64,000 bases of DNA from Gemmobacter caeni (GTDB lineage: Bacteria; Pseudomonadota; Alphaproteobacteria; Rhodobacterales; Rhodobacteraceae), in the NCBI RefSeq assembly GCF_003054195.1, contig NZ_QBKP01000005.1, positions 1 to 64,000 on the forward strand, read 5' to 3'. Made by a program: the position numbers and the translations under genes. Positions 33,165 to 46,559 of the stretch are shown piece after piece; positions within the stretch are counted from its first letter, which is position 1; each line of letters opens with the position of its first letter. Under the pieces are notes generated by a model. The model worked only from the letters and a program-made list of their open reading frames with translations, had not been told where the DNA came from and ran no database searches.

Positions 33165-34292
33165 TCAGGGGGCCGGTTCTGGCCCCCTGCCCCCAGCCAC
33201 GGGCCAACCGCGCAGGCCGAAGGCCAGCGCCGCCAGCACCACCATGGCGGACAACATTGCCAGCAGAAGGAACAGGCCGCGCGGCCCCATTGACTCGACC
33301 ATATGGGCAAGTGCGAAGGGCATCCCGATGCCCCCAACCAGACCACCAGCGACGATCAGCGGCGAAACACGGGGATCATGGCCCATGCGCTGCACCGCTG
33401 CGACGAAGTAACCGGGGAAGATCGTCGCGGCAAAGGCGCCAGAAGCCACGAACATCCAACCCGGCGAGATGACCATGGCCCCGCCCAGAGACAGCGCCAG
33501 CCCTGCGACAGACAGTGTAAACAGCGTGAAGGGCGCCACGAGGTGTGCGACAAAGACCAGAAGGATACGCGCCGCCAGAAACGCCACGAAGAACAGGCTG
33601 AGCATTTCCGCAGCGCCCACCTCGGACATGCCGCTGCGCACCAGAGCGGCGGGGCCAAGGCCGATCAGGGTGGCCTCGAACCCCACCCCGAAGGCACCGA
33701 AGCCCAGTATGATCCAGTCGGCCCGCAGGCGACCATGGGCCGTATCGGCCAGCGGACGCCCGATGTCGCGGGCAAGCACAAGCGTCACGACGAAACCGGC
33801 AGCCAGCACCAGAAACAGCGGCCGGAAGGTCCCGGCGAGCGCGACAAAGGCCAGTGGCGCAAAGATGGCCCCTGCCCCGAAAACCGCATTGATCAGCGTC
33901 AGCATTGCCGGGCCGCGCGGCCCGTAGGCGGCCAGCAGGCGCGGGTTGAACAGCACGGCGGCGCAGCCCTGCCCCATCCCGGCCAGCACCGCCCCCGCCA
34001 GCATCACGCCCCATCCCATCCCGGCGCCAAGCAGGGCAGAGCCCGCTGCCAGCACGATCACCACAACACGCGGCGTCATCCGCGCGCCCAGCGCGAACAT
34101 CGCCGCCACCCCCACGGCAGCGCCGATCCAATGCGCAGTGAACAGCACCGAAACCGAGGCCAGCCCGCGCCCGGTTTCCCGTGCGATCACCGGCAGGGCC
34201 GGACCATAGACCGCCTGCACCGCGCCCATCAGCACAAAGACCGCCATTCCCGCCGCCAGCAGGACGTGCCGGTCCCGCGCTGTCATTTCCAT
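33165..34292 (-). CDS. MFS transporter
   Basis: A 375-residue protein with about 12 hydrophobic helices and the major-facilitator layout: helix 1 [20 protein letters not shown], a basic loop between helices 6 and 7 ([18 protein letters not shown]), and the second half starting [20 protein letters not shown]. The substrate is unknown; similar proteins are drug or sugar exporters. It is divergent from the thiolase gene over 117 bp and has no operon partner. Confidence 0.85.
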   Translation of the reverse strand: MEMTARDRHVLLAAGMAVFVLMGAVQAVYGPALPVIARETGRGLASVSVLFTAHWIGAAVGVAAMFALGARMTPRVVVIVLAAGSALLGAGMGWGVMLAGAVLAGMGQGCAAVLFNPRLLAAYGPRGPAMLTLINAVFGAGAIFAPLAFVALAGTFRPLFLVLAAGFVVTLVLARDIGRPLADTAHGRLRADWIILGFGAFGVGFEATLIGLGPAALVRSGMSEVGAAEMLSLFFVAFLAARILLVFVAHLVAPFTLFTLSVAGLALSLGGAMVISPGWMFVASGAFAATIFPGYFVAAVQRMGHDPRVSPLIVAGGLVGGIGMPFALAHMVESMGPRGLFLLLAMLSAMVVLAALAFGLRGWPVAGGRGPEPAP

Positions 34293-34409
34293 ATCCGTCT
34301 CCTGCGGCGTTGCCGCCTTTGCCTTTCGCCCGCTGATGACGCAACGTCAGACTCGCGCCCATCGCGCTCTGCCGCCAGTCTCGCACCGACCCGAGTGAAA
34401 GGCTTCCTC

Positions 34410-35585
34410 ATGACCGACATCGTTATCCTCTCTGGTGCCCGGACTGCAATCGGCGCTTTTGGCGGCAGTCTCTCAGGCTTTGCCCCCATCGACCTTGCCA
34501 CCCATGTCGCGAAAGCCGCGCTGACGCGGGCGGGGGTGGCGCCGGGCCAGATCGGCACGACGGTCTTCGGCCATGTGATCAATACCGAACCGCGTGACAT
34601 GTATCTGTCGCGGGTTGCGGCGGTGCAGGCCGGGGTGCCCGAAACCGCGCCCGCGATGAACGTGAACCGGCTGTGCGGCTCCGGCGCGCAGGCGGTGGTT
34701 TCTGCGGCGCAGATGCTGATGCTGGGGGATGCCGATTTCGCGCTGGCGGGTGGCGCGGAATGCATGAGCCGCGCGCCCTATGCGCTGCCTGCCGCCCGCT
34801 GGGGGCAGAAGATGGGCGACGCCCGCGCACTGGATATGATGACCGGCGCGCTGACCTGCCCCTTCGGCACCGGGCATATGGGCGTGACCGCCGAGAATGT
34901 GGCGGCGGAATGCGGCATCTCGCGCGAGGATCAGGATGCCTTCGCTCTGGAAAGCCAGGCCCGCGCCGCCCGCGCCATCGCGGAAGGCCGGTTCAGTGAC
35001 CAGATTGCGCCCATCGAGATTCAGGGCCGCAAGGGCATCGTGATCTTTGACACCGACGAACATCCCAAGGCCACCACGGCCGAGGCGCTGGCCGGGCTGA
35101 AAGCGGTATTCCAGAAGGGCGGCAGCGTCACCGCCGGCAATGCCTCCGGCATCAATGACGGGGCGGCGGCGCTGGTGCTGGCGCGGGCCGATGCGGCGGA
35201 AAAGGCCGGGCTGTCGCCCCGCGCCCGCATCCTTGGCTATTCTGTCGCCGGTGTGCGGCCCGAGGTGATGGGCCTTGGCCCCATCCCCGCCGTGCGGCAA
35301 CTGATGGAGCGTACGGGCCTGACGCTGGCTGATTTCGACGTGATCGAATCGAACGAAGCTTTCGCAGCCCAGGCCCTGGCGGTGACGAAGGAACTGGGGC
35401 TTGATCCGGCGAAGGTGAACCCGAATGGCGGCGCCATCGCACTGGGGCATCCGGTCGGCGCAACCGGCGCGCTGATTACCGTGAAAGCGATGTACGAGCT
35501 GGAGAGGATCGGCGGCAAGCGCGCCATCGTCACCATGTGCATCGGCGGCGGTCAGGGTATCGCGCTGGCGCTGGAGCGGATCTGA
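34410..35585 (+). CDS. Acetyl-CoA C-acyltransferase (thiolase)
   Basis: A 391-residue thiolase with the nucleophile C89 in [11 protein letters not shown]347 in GHPVGATGA and C377 in MCIGGGQG, all at the positions usual for biosynthetic thiolases. [11 protein letters not shown] is also present. It may condense acetyl-CoA (PhbA-like) or act on longer beta-ketoacyl-CoA (BktB-like); the sequence does not decide. The ATG at 34410 gives the canonical N-terminus [19 protein letters not shown]. No phbB lies next to it. Confidence 0.94.
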   Translation: MTDIVILSGARTAIGAFGGSLSGFAPIDLATHVAKAALTRAGVAPGQIGTTVFGHVINTEPRDMYLSRVAAVQAGVPETAPAMNVNRLCGSGAQAVVSAAQMLMLGDADFALAGGAECMSRAPYALPAARWGQKMGDARALDMMTGALTCPFGTGHMGVTAENVAAECGISREDQDAFALESQARAARAIAEGRFSDQIAPIEIQGRKGIVIFDTDEHPKATTAEALAGLKAVFQKGGSVTAGNASGINDGAAALVLARADAAEKAGLSPRARILGYSVAGVRPEVMGLGPIPAVRQLMERTGLTLADFDVIESNEAFAAQALAVTKELGLDPAKVNPNGGAIALGHPVGATGALITVKAMYELERIGGKRAIVTMCIGGGQGIALALERI

Positions 35586-35588
35586 CCG

Positions 35589-37625
35589 CTATTTCAGCAG
35601 CACCCGGACGCGGGAGGATCGCCCTTCGGCGTCAATCACGCTCAGCGTGACAAAGCCCGCGCCGGGCATCGCCAGCAGCGCCTCGCGGCTGCGCAGGTCT
35701 GTCCGCAGTGGCACACCATCCACCATCACCGTCAGCGGCAAGCGCCCGCCGCGCAGCTTCACCAGCAATTGCCCGTCCAGCCGCTCGACCTCCGCGCCTT
35801 CCGGCGGGAAGGTGACGACCGGCGCGTCGGCGGTCAGTTCGAACGCGGCGGTGCGGGACCGGAAACGGCGAAGGGGTTGCGGCAGTTCGGCATTTGACAC
35901 CAGCAGCGTCGCCGGGGGGGCCGGTGGCAGCGGCGTTAGGCTGCGGCTGATCCGACCGATCGCCTGAAACAGCACCGGCGCGGCGGTATCGGCGCCGAAG
36001 GCCCCCGGCACTGGCGTGCCATCCGCCCGACCCATCCAGACGCCCACCACATAGCGTCCGTCAAAGCCGATGGCCCAGGCATCGCGGTGGCCGTAGGAGG
36101 TGCCGGTCTTGTAGGCCAGCCGGTTCGAGGGCGCGCCAGGCGGCGGCGGCAAACCGGCCAGCACATCGGCCACCTGCCACGCCGCGACCGCCGACATCAC
36201 CCTTTGCCCCGGCGCACCATCCCCCATGACCCGCAGGGGAAGCGCCACGCCGCCGCGCGCGATGGCGGCGTAAAGCTGCACCATATCGTGCAGCGTCACC
36301 CCCACTCCGCCAAGGCTGATCGCCAGCCCCGGCTCGTCCCCCTTCAGCACCGGCGCCATGCCCGCACGGCGCATCCCGGCAATGACCTTGGCCGGACCCA
36401 GCGCATCGGTCAGCAGGACGACGGGGATGTTCAGCGACATCTGCAACGCCTCGCGCACCCGCACAGTGCCGCGGAAGATCTTGTCGAAGTTCCGCGGCGC
36501 ATAGGTGCCGAAGTTGACCGGCTTGTCGTCGATCATGGTTTCGGGATGAGCCAGCCCCTCGTCGAAGGCGAGGCCATAGACAAGGGGTTTCAGCGTGCTG
36601 CCGGGCGAGCGGAGCGCCTGCGTCATATCCACGAAGCCCTGCCGCCGGTCAGCCAGAAACCCCGCCGATCCGACCGAGGCGAGAATCTCCCCCGAGCGGT
36701 GATCGGCAGCCAGAATGGCGATCTGCAACTGCTCGCCACGCGCCTGCACCGCCTCGCGCGCCAGCGCCTCCAGCGACTTCTGCAATCCCGCCTCGATGGT
36801 CAGCTTCAGGCGCGGCACGCCGGGGTTTTCGGCCACCACCCGGTCGGCCAGATGCGGGGCGAGCATCGGTACCGGCTGGCGCCCATCGGGCACCCTTTCG
36901 CCCTGCGTCTGGCGCGCCTGCTCGGCGCTGATCACACCATCGCGCAAAGCGCGCTCCAGCACGCGGCCCCGTGCCTCTGCCGCGCGACCGGGGTGGCGGT
37001 CGGGACGACGGCTTTCCGGAGCCTGAGGAATGGCGACCAGCAGCGCGGCTTCCGCTGGCGTCAGGCGGCGCGGTTCTTTGCCGAAGTAGGTCAGCGAGGC
37101 CGCGCGCAGCCCTTCAAGATTGCCGCCAAACGGCGCGAGGTTGAGGTAGAGTTGCAGGATCTGCGACTTGGTCAGCCGCTGTTCCAGCGCCAGCGCCACC
37201 CGCATCTGCCGCAGCTTGCCCGACACCTTGCCGGTGCCACTGTCTTCCAGCAACCGCGCAACCTGCATGGTCAGGGTCGACCCACCCGAAACCACGCGCC
37301 CCGACCGGACCGCCTGCGCAACCGCCCGCGCCATTGAACGCCAGTCGACGCCATCATGCTGCCAGAACCGCTTGTCCTCATAGGCCACCAGCATGGCGAG
37401 GTAACTCGGGTCCACCTCATCCGGCGTCACAGTCATGCGCCAGCGGCCATCTGCCACGGTATAGGCACGCAGCAGGATGTCGTTGCGGTCCACCACCTCG
37501 ACCGAGCTTGGCAGGGTCAGCGGCGGCAGATCGGTCGCCGCCACCCAGTCCCGCGCCCGGTCAAGGCCAAAGGCCGCCACCCACAGGGCAGCGACCAGGG
37601 CAATGGGCCAGCGCGCGCGCATCAC
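35589..37625 (-). CDS. pbpC: Penicillin-binding protein 1C
   Basis: A 678-residue bifunctional peptidoglycan synthase: an N-terminal membrane anchor, a GT51 glycosyltransferase domain (LVAYEDKRFWQHDGVDW), a transpeptidase domain with SPGSTLKPL (SxxK), the SLN motif and YKTGTSYGHRDAW (KTG), then a C-terminal BiPBP_C beta domain. It overlaps the upstream alpha-2-macroglobulin gene by 4 bases, matching the well-known pbpC/yfhM pairing in which PbpC repairs the wall while the macroglobulin traps attacking proteases. Confidence 0.96.
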   Translation of the reverse strand: MMRARWPIALVAALWVAAFGLDRARDWVAATDLPPLTLPSSVEVVDRNDILLRAYTVADGRWRMTVTPDEVDPSYLAMLVAYEDKRFWQHDGVDWRSMARAVAQAVRSGRVVSGGSTLTMQVARLLEDSGTGKVSGKLRQMRVALALEQRLTKSQILQLYLNLAPFGGNLEGLRAASLTYFGKEPRRLTPAEAALLVAIPQAPESRRPDRHPGRAAEARGRVLERALRDGVISAEQARQTQGERVPDGRQPVPMLAPHLADRVVAENPGVPRLKLTIEAGLQKSLEALAREAVQARGEQLQIAILAADHRSGEILASVGSAGFLADRRQGFVDMTQALRSPGSTLKPLVYGLAFDEGLAHPETMIDDKPVNFGTYAPRNFDKIFRGTVRVREALQMSLNIPVVLLTDALGPAKVIAGMRRAGMAPVLKGDEPGLAISLGGVGVTLHDMVQLYAAIARGGVALPLRVMGDGAPGQRVMSAVAAWQVADVLAGLPPPPGAPSNRLAYKTGTSYGHRDAWAIGFDGRYVVGVWMGRADGTPVPGAFGADTAAPVLFQAIGRISRSLTPLPPAPPATLLVSNAELPQPLRRFRSRTAAFELTADAPVVTFPPEGAEVERLDGQLLVKLRGGRLPLTVMVDGVPLRTDLRSREALLAMPGAGFVTLSVIDAEGRSSRVRVLLK

Positions 37626-40600
37626 TCGGCAATCGTCACCCGGCCGGTGCCGCTTTGGGCGCGGAAGCTCGGGCGATACATGTCCTCGACCGAGGCGGCG
37701 GGATGGGTGAAGCTGCCGGGCGAGACCGCGCGCACGATATAGGCCAGCCGGAAGCTGCCGTTATCGTAACGGTCCACCGCCGTCAGGAAACGATCCTGCC
37801 GGAACTCGCTATGCGCGGCCTCGGTTTCCAGGCCCAGCCAGTCCAGTGCATCGACATTGCCGCCACCGATCAGGTTAGGGTTGTCGATCTCGAAACCGGC
37901 GGGCAGCGGATCGTTCACCATCAGCCGCGCCTCACCGCGCCCGAAGGGGGTCACCTCCAGCACGGTGACCAGACGGTCGCCGACCTTCAGCCCGTCCAGC
38001 GTCGCCGCCTGACCATCCAGCGTGTAATAGCTGCGGCTGATGGAATAGCCGTTGCCAGCCGCCGACAGCGGTTCGGCAGGCACGCCGTAGGTGGTGACCG
38101 TCAGGAAGGTCTTCGCGCCGTTGTTCTGTACCTTCACCGGCGCATCGCCATCGGACAACACGCGCACCAGCGGCCCGTCGACGGGCGCCCCGTTCATCGT
38201 GACATCCGCCCCTGCCCCGTCAATCAGCGCGTTGGAGGCCAGCAGCGTCCACACACTTTCCTGCGTCGAAAGCGCGCCGGTGGTGGCGATGCGACTGACC
38301 AACTCGTCGCGGTTCACCGCCTGCGAGCCGGATTCCACCGCCAGCGTGAGCACCGCCGCCGCGTCGCGCCGGGTGGTGCCGTAATCCGCCCGCAGGATCT
38401 GCGCCGTGTCGGGCTTCGCTGCATCCAGCCGCGCCATCGCCTTGCGGAACATCGCATCGGCCCGCGCCGGATCGCCGTAAGAGGCGAGCGCCGCGCCAAG
38501 TTGCGCCTGTGCCAGCGGCGTGGCGAAGGCATCGCCCTTCACATCGGCGTAATAGCGCAGATCGCCAATCGCCGCCGCCCCTTCGCGCGCCAGAACCAGC
38601 AGCGCATAGGCCAGCGCCTCGCCGCCCTCGTCGAAGTCGGACTGGTAGTTCACCTGATTGCGCAGATTATCCAGCGCATTGCGGAAGGCCAGCGCCGGCA
38701 CCTCATGCCCTTGCGCACGGGCCCGGCTGAGGAAATCGGTCACATAGGCATCCAGCCACAGGTCGCCGCCCGAATATTCCGGCGCCGACCACAGGCCAAA
38801 GGCACCTTCTGCATTCTGGTTCTGCAGGATTTCGGTAATCGCCTGGTCGATACGGAGGTTGATATTCCCGGCCCCTTTCAGCTGCATCGCCTGCGCCACC
38901 TGATCAAAGTAGACAAGCGGCAACGCGCGCGAGGTCATCTGTTCGGTGCAGCCATAGGGGTAACGATCCAGCGCCTCCAGAAGCCCCGGCGCATTCAGTC
39001 GCGCGATGGGACCGACGGCCAGCGTGGCCTTGGCGGTGCCGGGCATCATCCCGTCGAAGGCAGCGGAATCGAAGGTAAACGCCTGCCCCTTGTCCAGATC
39101 AAAGCGGCTGACGCGCGCGATCTCGGGTTCGCCCGATTGCACGGGCAGGGTCAGGGTTTTCACCAGGTCCCTACCTTCCGGCGTGGTCAGCGTGACGGTG
39201 ATCTTGTCGATCCCCGCCGCGCCCGCAGTCACCGGAATACGGAGGCTGGTCTTCTGCTTCTCGCCAAGGTCGATTTCGGCAGGCACGTTGCCAAGGGTAA
39301 CACCCTCTCCCGCGACGGCCAGTTTCATCCGCCCGGCCGGGCCGGTGGCATGCACGATTTCCAGCAGCAGGCGGCTTTCGTCGCCGGGGGCCATGAAGCG
39401 CGGCAGCGAGGCGGTCACCACCACCGGGTCACGCACCAGCACATCGGCGCTGGACTGGCCGACGCCCTTACCGCTCCAGGCGACAGCCATCACCTTCACG
39501 GTGCCGTTGAACGAAGGCAGATTGAAGCTGACGCGCGCCAGACCATCGGCCCCCACCTCGACCGGGCCGGTGAAATAGGCCACCAGTTCTTCAGTGGGGG
39601 GTGGGGCTTGCAGCCTTGCCTGCGCGCCCGCATCACCGCCGGAACGCACCTGGCCTTCGGCTCCGTTCAGCCCGTCGATCAGACGGCCATAGACGTCGCG
39701 GATGCCGATGCCCAGCTTCTGCTGGCCAAAGTAATAACCCGCCGGATCAGGCGCGGTGAAGCCGGTGAGGTTGAGGATACCCACATCCACCGCCGCAACG
39801 GTGACATAGGCGGTATCGCCCTCGGCCAAACCCGCCACCTTCACCGCGATGTCCAGCGGACCGCGCGGCGCAGCCTCGGCCGGGGCCTGCACGGCAACGT
39901 CAAGCTTCGCGGCGCCGGGGTCGATGCTGGCATGGGCCAGACCCAGCGCCCGCGCCGGATTGCGGCCAGCCGCCACATCCATCGGCCGCAGAACCGAGGC
40001 CGTGACATAAACCCCCGCCCCCCATTCATCGGTCACGGGCAGATCAATCAGGTTCTCGCCTTCGGTCACATTCACCGCCTGCATGGCGATCAGACGGTCA
40101 GACATCACCATGACCAGCGCCTTGCCCGCCGCGCGCGGCACCATGCGCAGTTTTGCCGTCTCGCCGGGCCGATAGGCGGGTTTATCCAGTGACAATTCCA
40201 GCGTGTCGGGCGTGGCCGTGGCATCGGCGGGGGCATACCAGCCCGCATAGAAGCTGGTCGAGGTTTCGGCAGGTGTACCGTCGATGCGGCTGACCGAAAG
40301 CTCATATTCGCCCCATTGTACCGGGGCCGAAACCTCGACCGGCGCCGCTCCCAGATCGACCTCGCCACTGGCAATGCGGGTCCGTGTCGTCACCGGCTCC
40401 CAGTTCCAGTTGCCCGAGTAGCTATACCATTGGTAATTGGTCTCGACCCGCGTCAGCTCCCAGGCCGCTTTCATCGGCGTGGCGGCCAGATCGGTGCCGA
40501 CGCCGATCAGCGCGAAACGCGCCTCAGCGTTTTCCGGCACGGTGCCATCGAACAGCGGCTTCACCCCGATCATCGGCGATACCGGCACCAGCGGGGTTTC

Positions 40601-43060
40601 CACTCGCCGCTCCACCGGACGGCCCGAGCCTTCGGCGATGCGCAGGGTAAAGCGCGCCTCCAGCGGGCGGCCCGGATCATCTGCTTCGGGCAGCGCGGCG
40701 GCAACGGTCGCCTTGCCGGCCGCATCGGTGCGGGTGCCGGAGGCGATCGCCTCCATCCGCGCGTCGAACGGCTGATCATGGCGGCCAAAGACATAGCCGG
40801 GCCAGGCAGGCAGACCTTTGGCCGCGCGCAGCAGCACCTCGCCCTCGATCGCCAGATCGGCACCGGGCGCGCCAAACAGGTATTTCGCCTCGACACCGAT
40901 TTCGGCCACATCGCCGGGGGCGAGCGGGGTATCCGGCAGGGTCAGCGCATAGTCGATGCGTTCCGGCAGGAAATCCTCGACGAGGAAGGTCTGCGTCGCC
41001 AGCGGCTTCGCCTCAAGATCGGCATAGACCTGCATCTTCCACACGCCACGCGGCGCGCTGCCCGCGATGGGTTGTGCAAAGACATGGCCGCCCTTACCCC
41101 CATCCGTCGCCTGCGCACGGGCGTATTCCACGCCGTCAGGCCGACGATAAATCGCGGTCAGCGGCAGTCCTTCAACCGCCTGCGCACGCGGATCGCGGGT
41201 CAGCGCGGTTGCATAGACGGTTTCGCCCGCACGATAGGCGCCGCGATCCGTGGTCAGGAACACATCCACCGGCCCCGCTGCCTCTCGCCCTTCCACACCA
41301 CGGTCGGACAGGTCGAACTCCGGGTCGGTCAGCGACAGGAAGGCCAGATCCTTGTCGCCATCTTTCGCCACCAGCATCGAGGGCGCCGCCCCGCCGGTGC
41401 CGCGCGCCAGCCCGGCGTCAAACCGGGCATAACCTTGCGCGTCAGTCACCGCAGTGCCCAGAACATTGTTGGTCCGGCTCAGCAGTTCGACCGTCACACC
41501 TGCCCGTGCCTCGGCACTGGCGAGGCTGCGAATGATGACATGCAGCCCGTCAGTCCCCGAAAGCGAAGTCATGCCAAGATCGGAGACCACGAACCATTGC
41601 CAGGCCGCCGGGATGGCATAGGGGTCCACCCCCGGCACCGCCGCCTTCAGCGCATAGATACCGGCGGGCAGGTCATGCAGCGCCTCGGCCAGCGGCAGGC
41701 GCGTGGTGACATCCTTGTTCACCTCGCGCACCACGGTGGCGCTACCCTTCCACAGCTCCTCGCCCACTTCACCGGCGAAACCCTGTTCCTGATATTCGGC
41801 AATCGGCCAGTCGATATAGCCATTCTGCGCCGCCCGCAGGATGTTGCGGTCGGATACGCGATACAACGCAAGATCCAGCTTGTCGGTATTCACCGTCACC
41901 ACCGGCAGCGCCGCCTGATCGGTTTTCGGCAACACATAAGCCCGGCCGGGGAAGCGCACCTGCGCCGCGCGGTCGCGGACATAGGCGCTGATCTGCACTG
42001 ATTTCGCCAGTTCCTGCCCATCGGCCGAGGGCAGGCCCTCGCGGAAGGTGAACTGATAGCGTTTGCCATGGCTGACGCCCTCGACGCACAGCTGCCGCCA
42101 GCCACCCGGCTGCACCGTCAGCCCGGTTTCCGGCAGTTGCACGAAGGGGGTGTAATCCAGCCCCGACTCCACCAGATCTTCCGACACATTCACGCAGACA
42201 CGCGGGCGCGCCGTGTCACTTTGGATATCCGTTTCCAGGATACGGAAGCCGTATTTGCCCGCCGCATTGTCCAGCAGCGCTGCCGTATCGTCCCGCGGCT
42301 GGATGGATTGCGCCAGCCGCAGCGCCTTGACCATATCGCCACCACGCCCCTGCGTTTCCATCGCCAGCGCCATCTGCACCAGCGCATTGTGGCGGATCGC
42401 GGGTTGCCCGGCCCTCAGATAGGCATTGACCGCCGCTGAAAGCGCCCTTTGGCGCAACGATCCGGCGTCATTCTGGTTCTGGCCCGCCGCCGCCAGCAGA
42501 AGCCGCGCATATTCCACCCAGAGGTCAGAACCATCCTCGACGTTCAGCGCCGCACCGACATAGTTCGCGGCCCGCATCGGCTTGCCTTCGGCCTCGTTCT
42601 GACGCGCCGCAGCCATGTGTTCCGCCGCCGTCCACTCCCCCGCAGTGTGAAGCTTGCCAAGCCCCTGCGCCTGATCCAGCGCGGCGGCAAGATCGCCGTC
42701 GTTCAGGAACGTCAGATCGGCGCGACGGGCAGGAGCATCACGCAGCAGCGCGGCATCGGCCAGAATCAGGCGCCCGGAAATCGCCCCCTGATAAAAGCCA
42801 GGCTCGCCCGGCGCCGCCTTCACGAAACACGATCCGTTCCGCGTGTTGAAGGTAAAATTGGTACAGCGGGATTCCGCCATGCAGGCGCGTTCACAGGCGT
42901 CCAGAGTCGTATCGAACTGCGATGACAGATCCCCGCCCGGAAGGTCGGCATCCTGCGTCAGCGCGAATCGCTTGGCCGGAACCAGTTCCTGCGCAGACGA
43001 CAGCCCCGGCAATCCCACGGCAAACACGGCTGCAACAAAGGCAGAGCGAAACAGGCGCAT
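37622..43060 (-). CDS. yfhM: Bacterial alpha-2-macroglobulin with N-terminal PAN/Apple-like segment
   Basis: An 1812-residue exported protein with signal peptide MRLFRSAFVAAVFAVGLPGL and no lipobox. Residues about 50-85 contain Cys-rich text (CERACMAESRCTNFTFN, then GSCFV) like a PAN/Apple domain. They are followed by macroglobulin beta domains and the thioester motif YGCTEQ (Cys near residue 1371), then the alpha-helical thioester domain and a receptor-type end. It covalently traps proteases in the periplasm. The frame is open far upstream, but the start is placed at 43060 by the signal peptide. It is coupled to pbpC. Confidence 0.95.
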   Translation of the reverse strand: MRLFRSAFVAAVFAVGLPGLSSAQELVPAKRFALTQDADLPGGDLSSQFDTTLDACERACMAESRCTNFTFNTRNGSCFVKAAPGEPGFYQGAISGRLILADAALLRDAPARRADLTFLNDGDLAAALDQAQGLGKLHTAGEWTAAEHMAAARQNEAEGKPMRAANYVGAALNVEDGSDLWVEYARLLLAAAGQNQNDAGSLRQRALSAAVNAYLRAGQPAIRHNALVQMALAMETQGRGGDMVKALRLAQSIQPRDDTAALLDNAAGKYGFRILETDIQSDTARPRVCVNVSEDLVESGLDYTPFVQLPETGLTVQPGGWRQLCVEGVSHGKRYQFTFREGLPSADGQELAKSVQISAYVRDRAAQVRFPGRAYVLPKTDQAALPVVTVNTDKLDLALYRVSDRNILRAAQNGYIDWPIAEYQEQGFAGEVGEELWKGSATVVREVNKDVTTRLPLAEALHDLPAGIYALKAAVPGVDPYAIPAAWQWFVVSDLGMTSLSGTDGLHVIIRSLASAEARAGVTVELLSRTNNVLGTAVTDAQGYARFDAGLARGTGGAAPSMLVAKDGDKDLAFLSLTDPEFDLSDRGVEGREAAGPVDVFLTTDRGAYRAGETVYATALTRDPRAQAVEGLPLTAIYRRPDGVEYARAQATDGGKGGHVFAQPIAGSAPRGVWKMQVYADLEAKPLATQTFLVEDFLPERIDYALTLPDTPLAPGDVAEIGVEAKYLFGAPGADLAIEGEVLLRAAKGLPAWPGYVFGRHDQPFDARMEAIASGTRTDAAGKATVAAALPEADDPGRPLEARFTLRIAEGSGRPVERRVETPLVPVSPMIGVKPLFDGTVPENAEARFALIGVGTDLAATPMKAAWELTRVETNYQWYSYSGNWNWEPVTTRTRIASGEVDLGAAPVEVSAPVQWGEYELSVSRIDGTPAETSTSFYAGWYAPADATATPDTLELSLDKPAYRPGETAKLRMVPRAAGKALVMVMSDRLIAMQAVNVTEGENLIDLPVTDEWGAGVYVTASVLRPMDVAAGRNPARALGLAHASIDPGAAKLDVAVQAPAEAAPRGPLDIAVKVAGLAEGDTAYVTVAAVDVGILNLTGFTAPDPAGYYFGQQKLGIGIRDVYGRLIDGLNGAEGQVRSGGDAGAQARLQAPPPTEELVAYFTGPVEVGADGLARVSFNLPSFNGTVKVMAVAWSGKGVGQSSADVLVRDPVVVTASLPRFMAPGDESRLLLEIVHATGPAGRMKLAVAGEGVTLGNVPAEIDLGEKQKTSLRIPVTAGAAGIDKITVTLTTPEGRDLVKTLTLPVQSGEPEIARVSRFDLDKGQAFTFDSAAFDGMMPGTAKATLAVGPIARLNAPGLLEALDRYPYGCTEQMTSRALPLVYFDQVAQAMQLKGAGNINLRIDQAITEILQNQNAEGAFGLWSAPEYSGGDLWLDAYVTDFLSRARAQGHEVPALAFRNALDNLRNQVNYQSDFDEGGEALAYALLVLAREGAAAIGDLRYYADVKGDAFATPLAQAQLGAALASYGDPARADAMFRKAMARLDAAKPDTAQILRADYGTTRRDAAAVLTLAVESGSQAVNRDELVSRIATTGALSTQESVWTLLASNALIDGAGADVTMNGAPVDGPLVRVLSDGDAPVKVQNNGAKTFLTVTTYGVPAEPLSAAGNGYSISRSYYTLDGQAATLDGLKVGDRLVTVLEVTPFGRGEARLMVNDPLPAGFEIDNPNLIGGGNVDALDWLGLETEAAHSEFRQDRFLTAVDRYDNGSFRLAYIVRAVSPGSFTHPAASVEDMYRPSFRAQSGTGRVTIAE

Positions 43061-43240
43061 CGGAAAATCCCCCGGAAAACACTTGGGCCTGATGCTGCCA
43101 CGCCCGGAGGCGCGGTGCAATCGCCGCTTCCGCCTGTTCGCGGTCCGGTCCCGGTTAAGCCTTGCTTTACGATGTTGCGCCAACCTGCCCGAAACCGGCG
43201 GAGCCACGATCCCCGGAACGATCTGGATGATGGGTAGCGG

Positions 43241-45781
<2,541 letters not shown>

Positions 45782-45784
45782 GGC

Positions 45785-46549
45785 TCAGGCCGTCCTGCGA
45801 AAGACCAGACGCGGCCCTTCGGACGCGGATGCATCATGGCGATAGCCGCCTGCGGTAAAGCCGCGTAGGTCCGCCGGGTCGGAGAGGCGGTTCTCCATGA
45901 TGAACCGCGCCATCGCCCCACGGGCTTTCTTGGCCCAGAAACTAATGACCTTTGCCCCGTCCGCTCGGTCCTCCAGAAAGACCGGGGTGATCACAGGCAG
46001 GCGCAACGCGCCAGCATCGACCGCCGAGAAATATTCAACCGAGGCGCAGTTCACCAGAAATCGCGCGCCCGCCTCCTCCGCCGTCGCGTCCAGCGCCTGC
46101 GCCAGCCGCTCGCCCCACCAGTCGTAAAGCGAGCCGCCGCGCGGATTGGCAAGCCGCGAACCCATCTCCAGCCGGTAGGGCTCAATCCGGTCGGTCGGGC
46201 GCAGAAGACCGTAAAGCCCCGACAGGATACGCAGATGCGTCGTGGCCCAGCGCCAGGCATCAGCATCAAGCTTGCCAGCCTCCAGCCCGGCATAGGTATC
46301 GCCCGCAAAGATCAGAGCGGCAGGCGCGCGGTCCTGGGCACCGAAAGCGGCGAAGCGATCCGCATTCAACTCGGCCAGCGCTGGTGAAATCCCCATCAGC
46401 CTGCGCAGATCCGCGGGCGTCAGACCACGCGCGATCCGGGCAAGCTCGGCTGCTTCAGCCGCAAACTGCGGATCGGTCGCAGCAAGACCGGCGGGCAGAG
46501 CGGGCGGCGCGGGATCGAGACGTTTGGCGGGGGAAATCACAGTCAGCAT
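45785..46549 (-). CDS. yaaA: Peroxide stress protein YaaA (DUF328)
   Basis: A 254-residue DNA-binding protein of the YaaA family, which limits free iron and oxidative DNA damage. It starts MLTVISPAKRLD and contains DTYAGLEAGKLDADAWRWA, LRILSGLYGLLRPTDRIEPYRLEMGSR (split) and KKARGAMARFIMENRL. The ATG at 46549 is preferred over one seven codons upstream. It follows recQ by 10 bp on the same strand. Confidence 0.95.
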   Translation of the reverse strand: MLTVISPAKRLDPAPPALPAGLAATDPQFAAEAAELARIARGLTPADLRRLMGISPALAELNADRFAAFGAQDRAPAALIFAGDTYAGLEAGKLDADAWRWATTHLRILSGLYGLLRPTDRIEPYRLEMGSRLANPRGGSLYDWWGERLAQALDATAEEAGARFLVNCASVEYFSAVDAGALRLPVITPVFLEDRADGAKVISFWAKKARGAMARFIMENRLSDPADLRGFTAGGYRHDASASEGPRLVFRRTA

Positions 46550-46559
46550 GAAATATCTT

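Noticed and set aside
37334-40192. 952-codon plus-strand frame opposite pbpC and the macroglobulin gene
   Set aside because: It is an antisense shadow caused by high GC and codon bias, rich in Arg/His/Gln with no domain.
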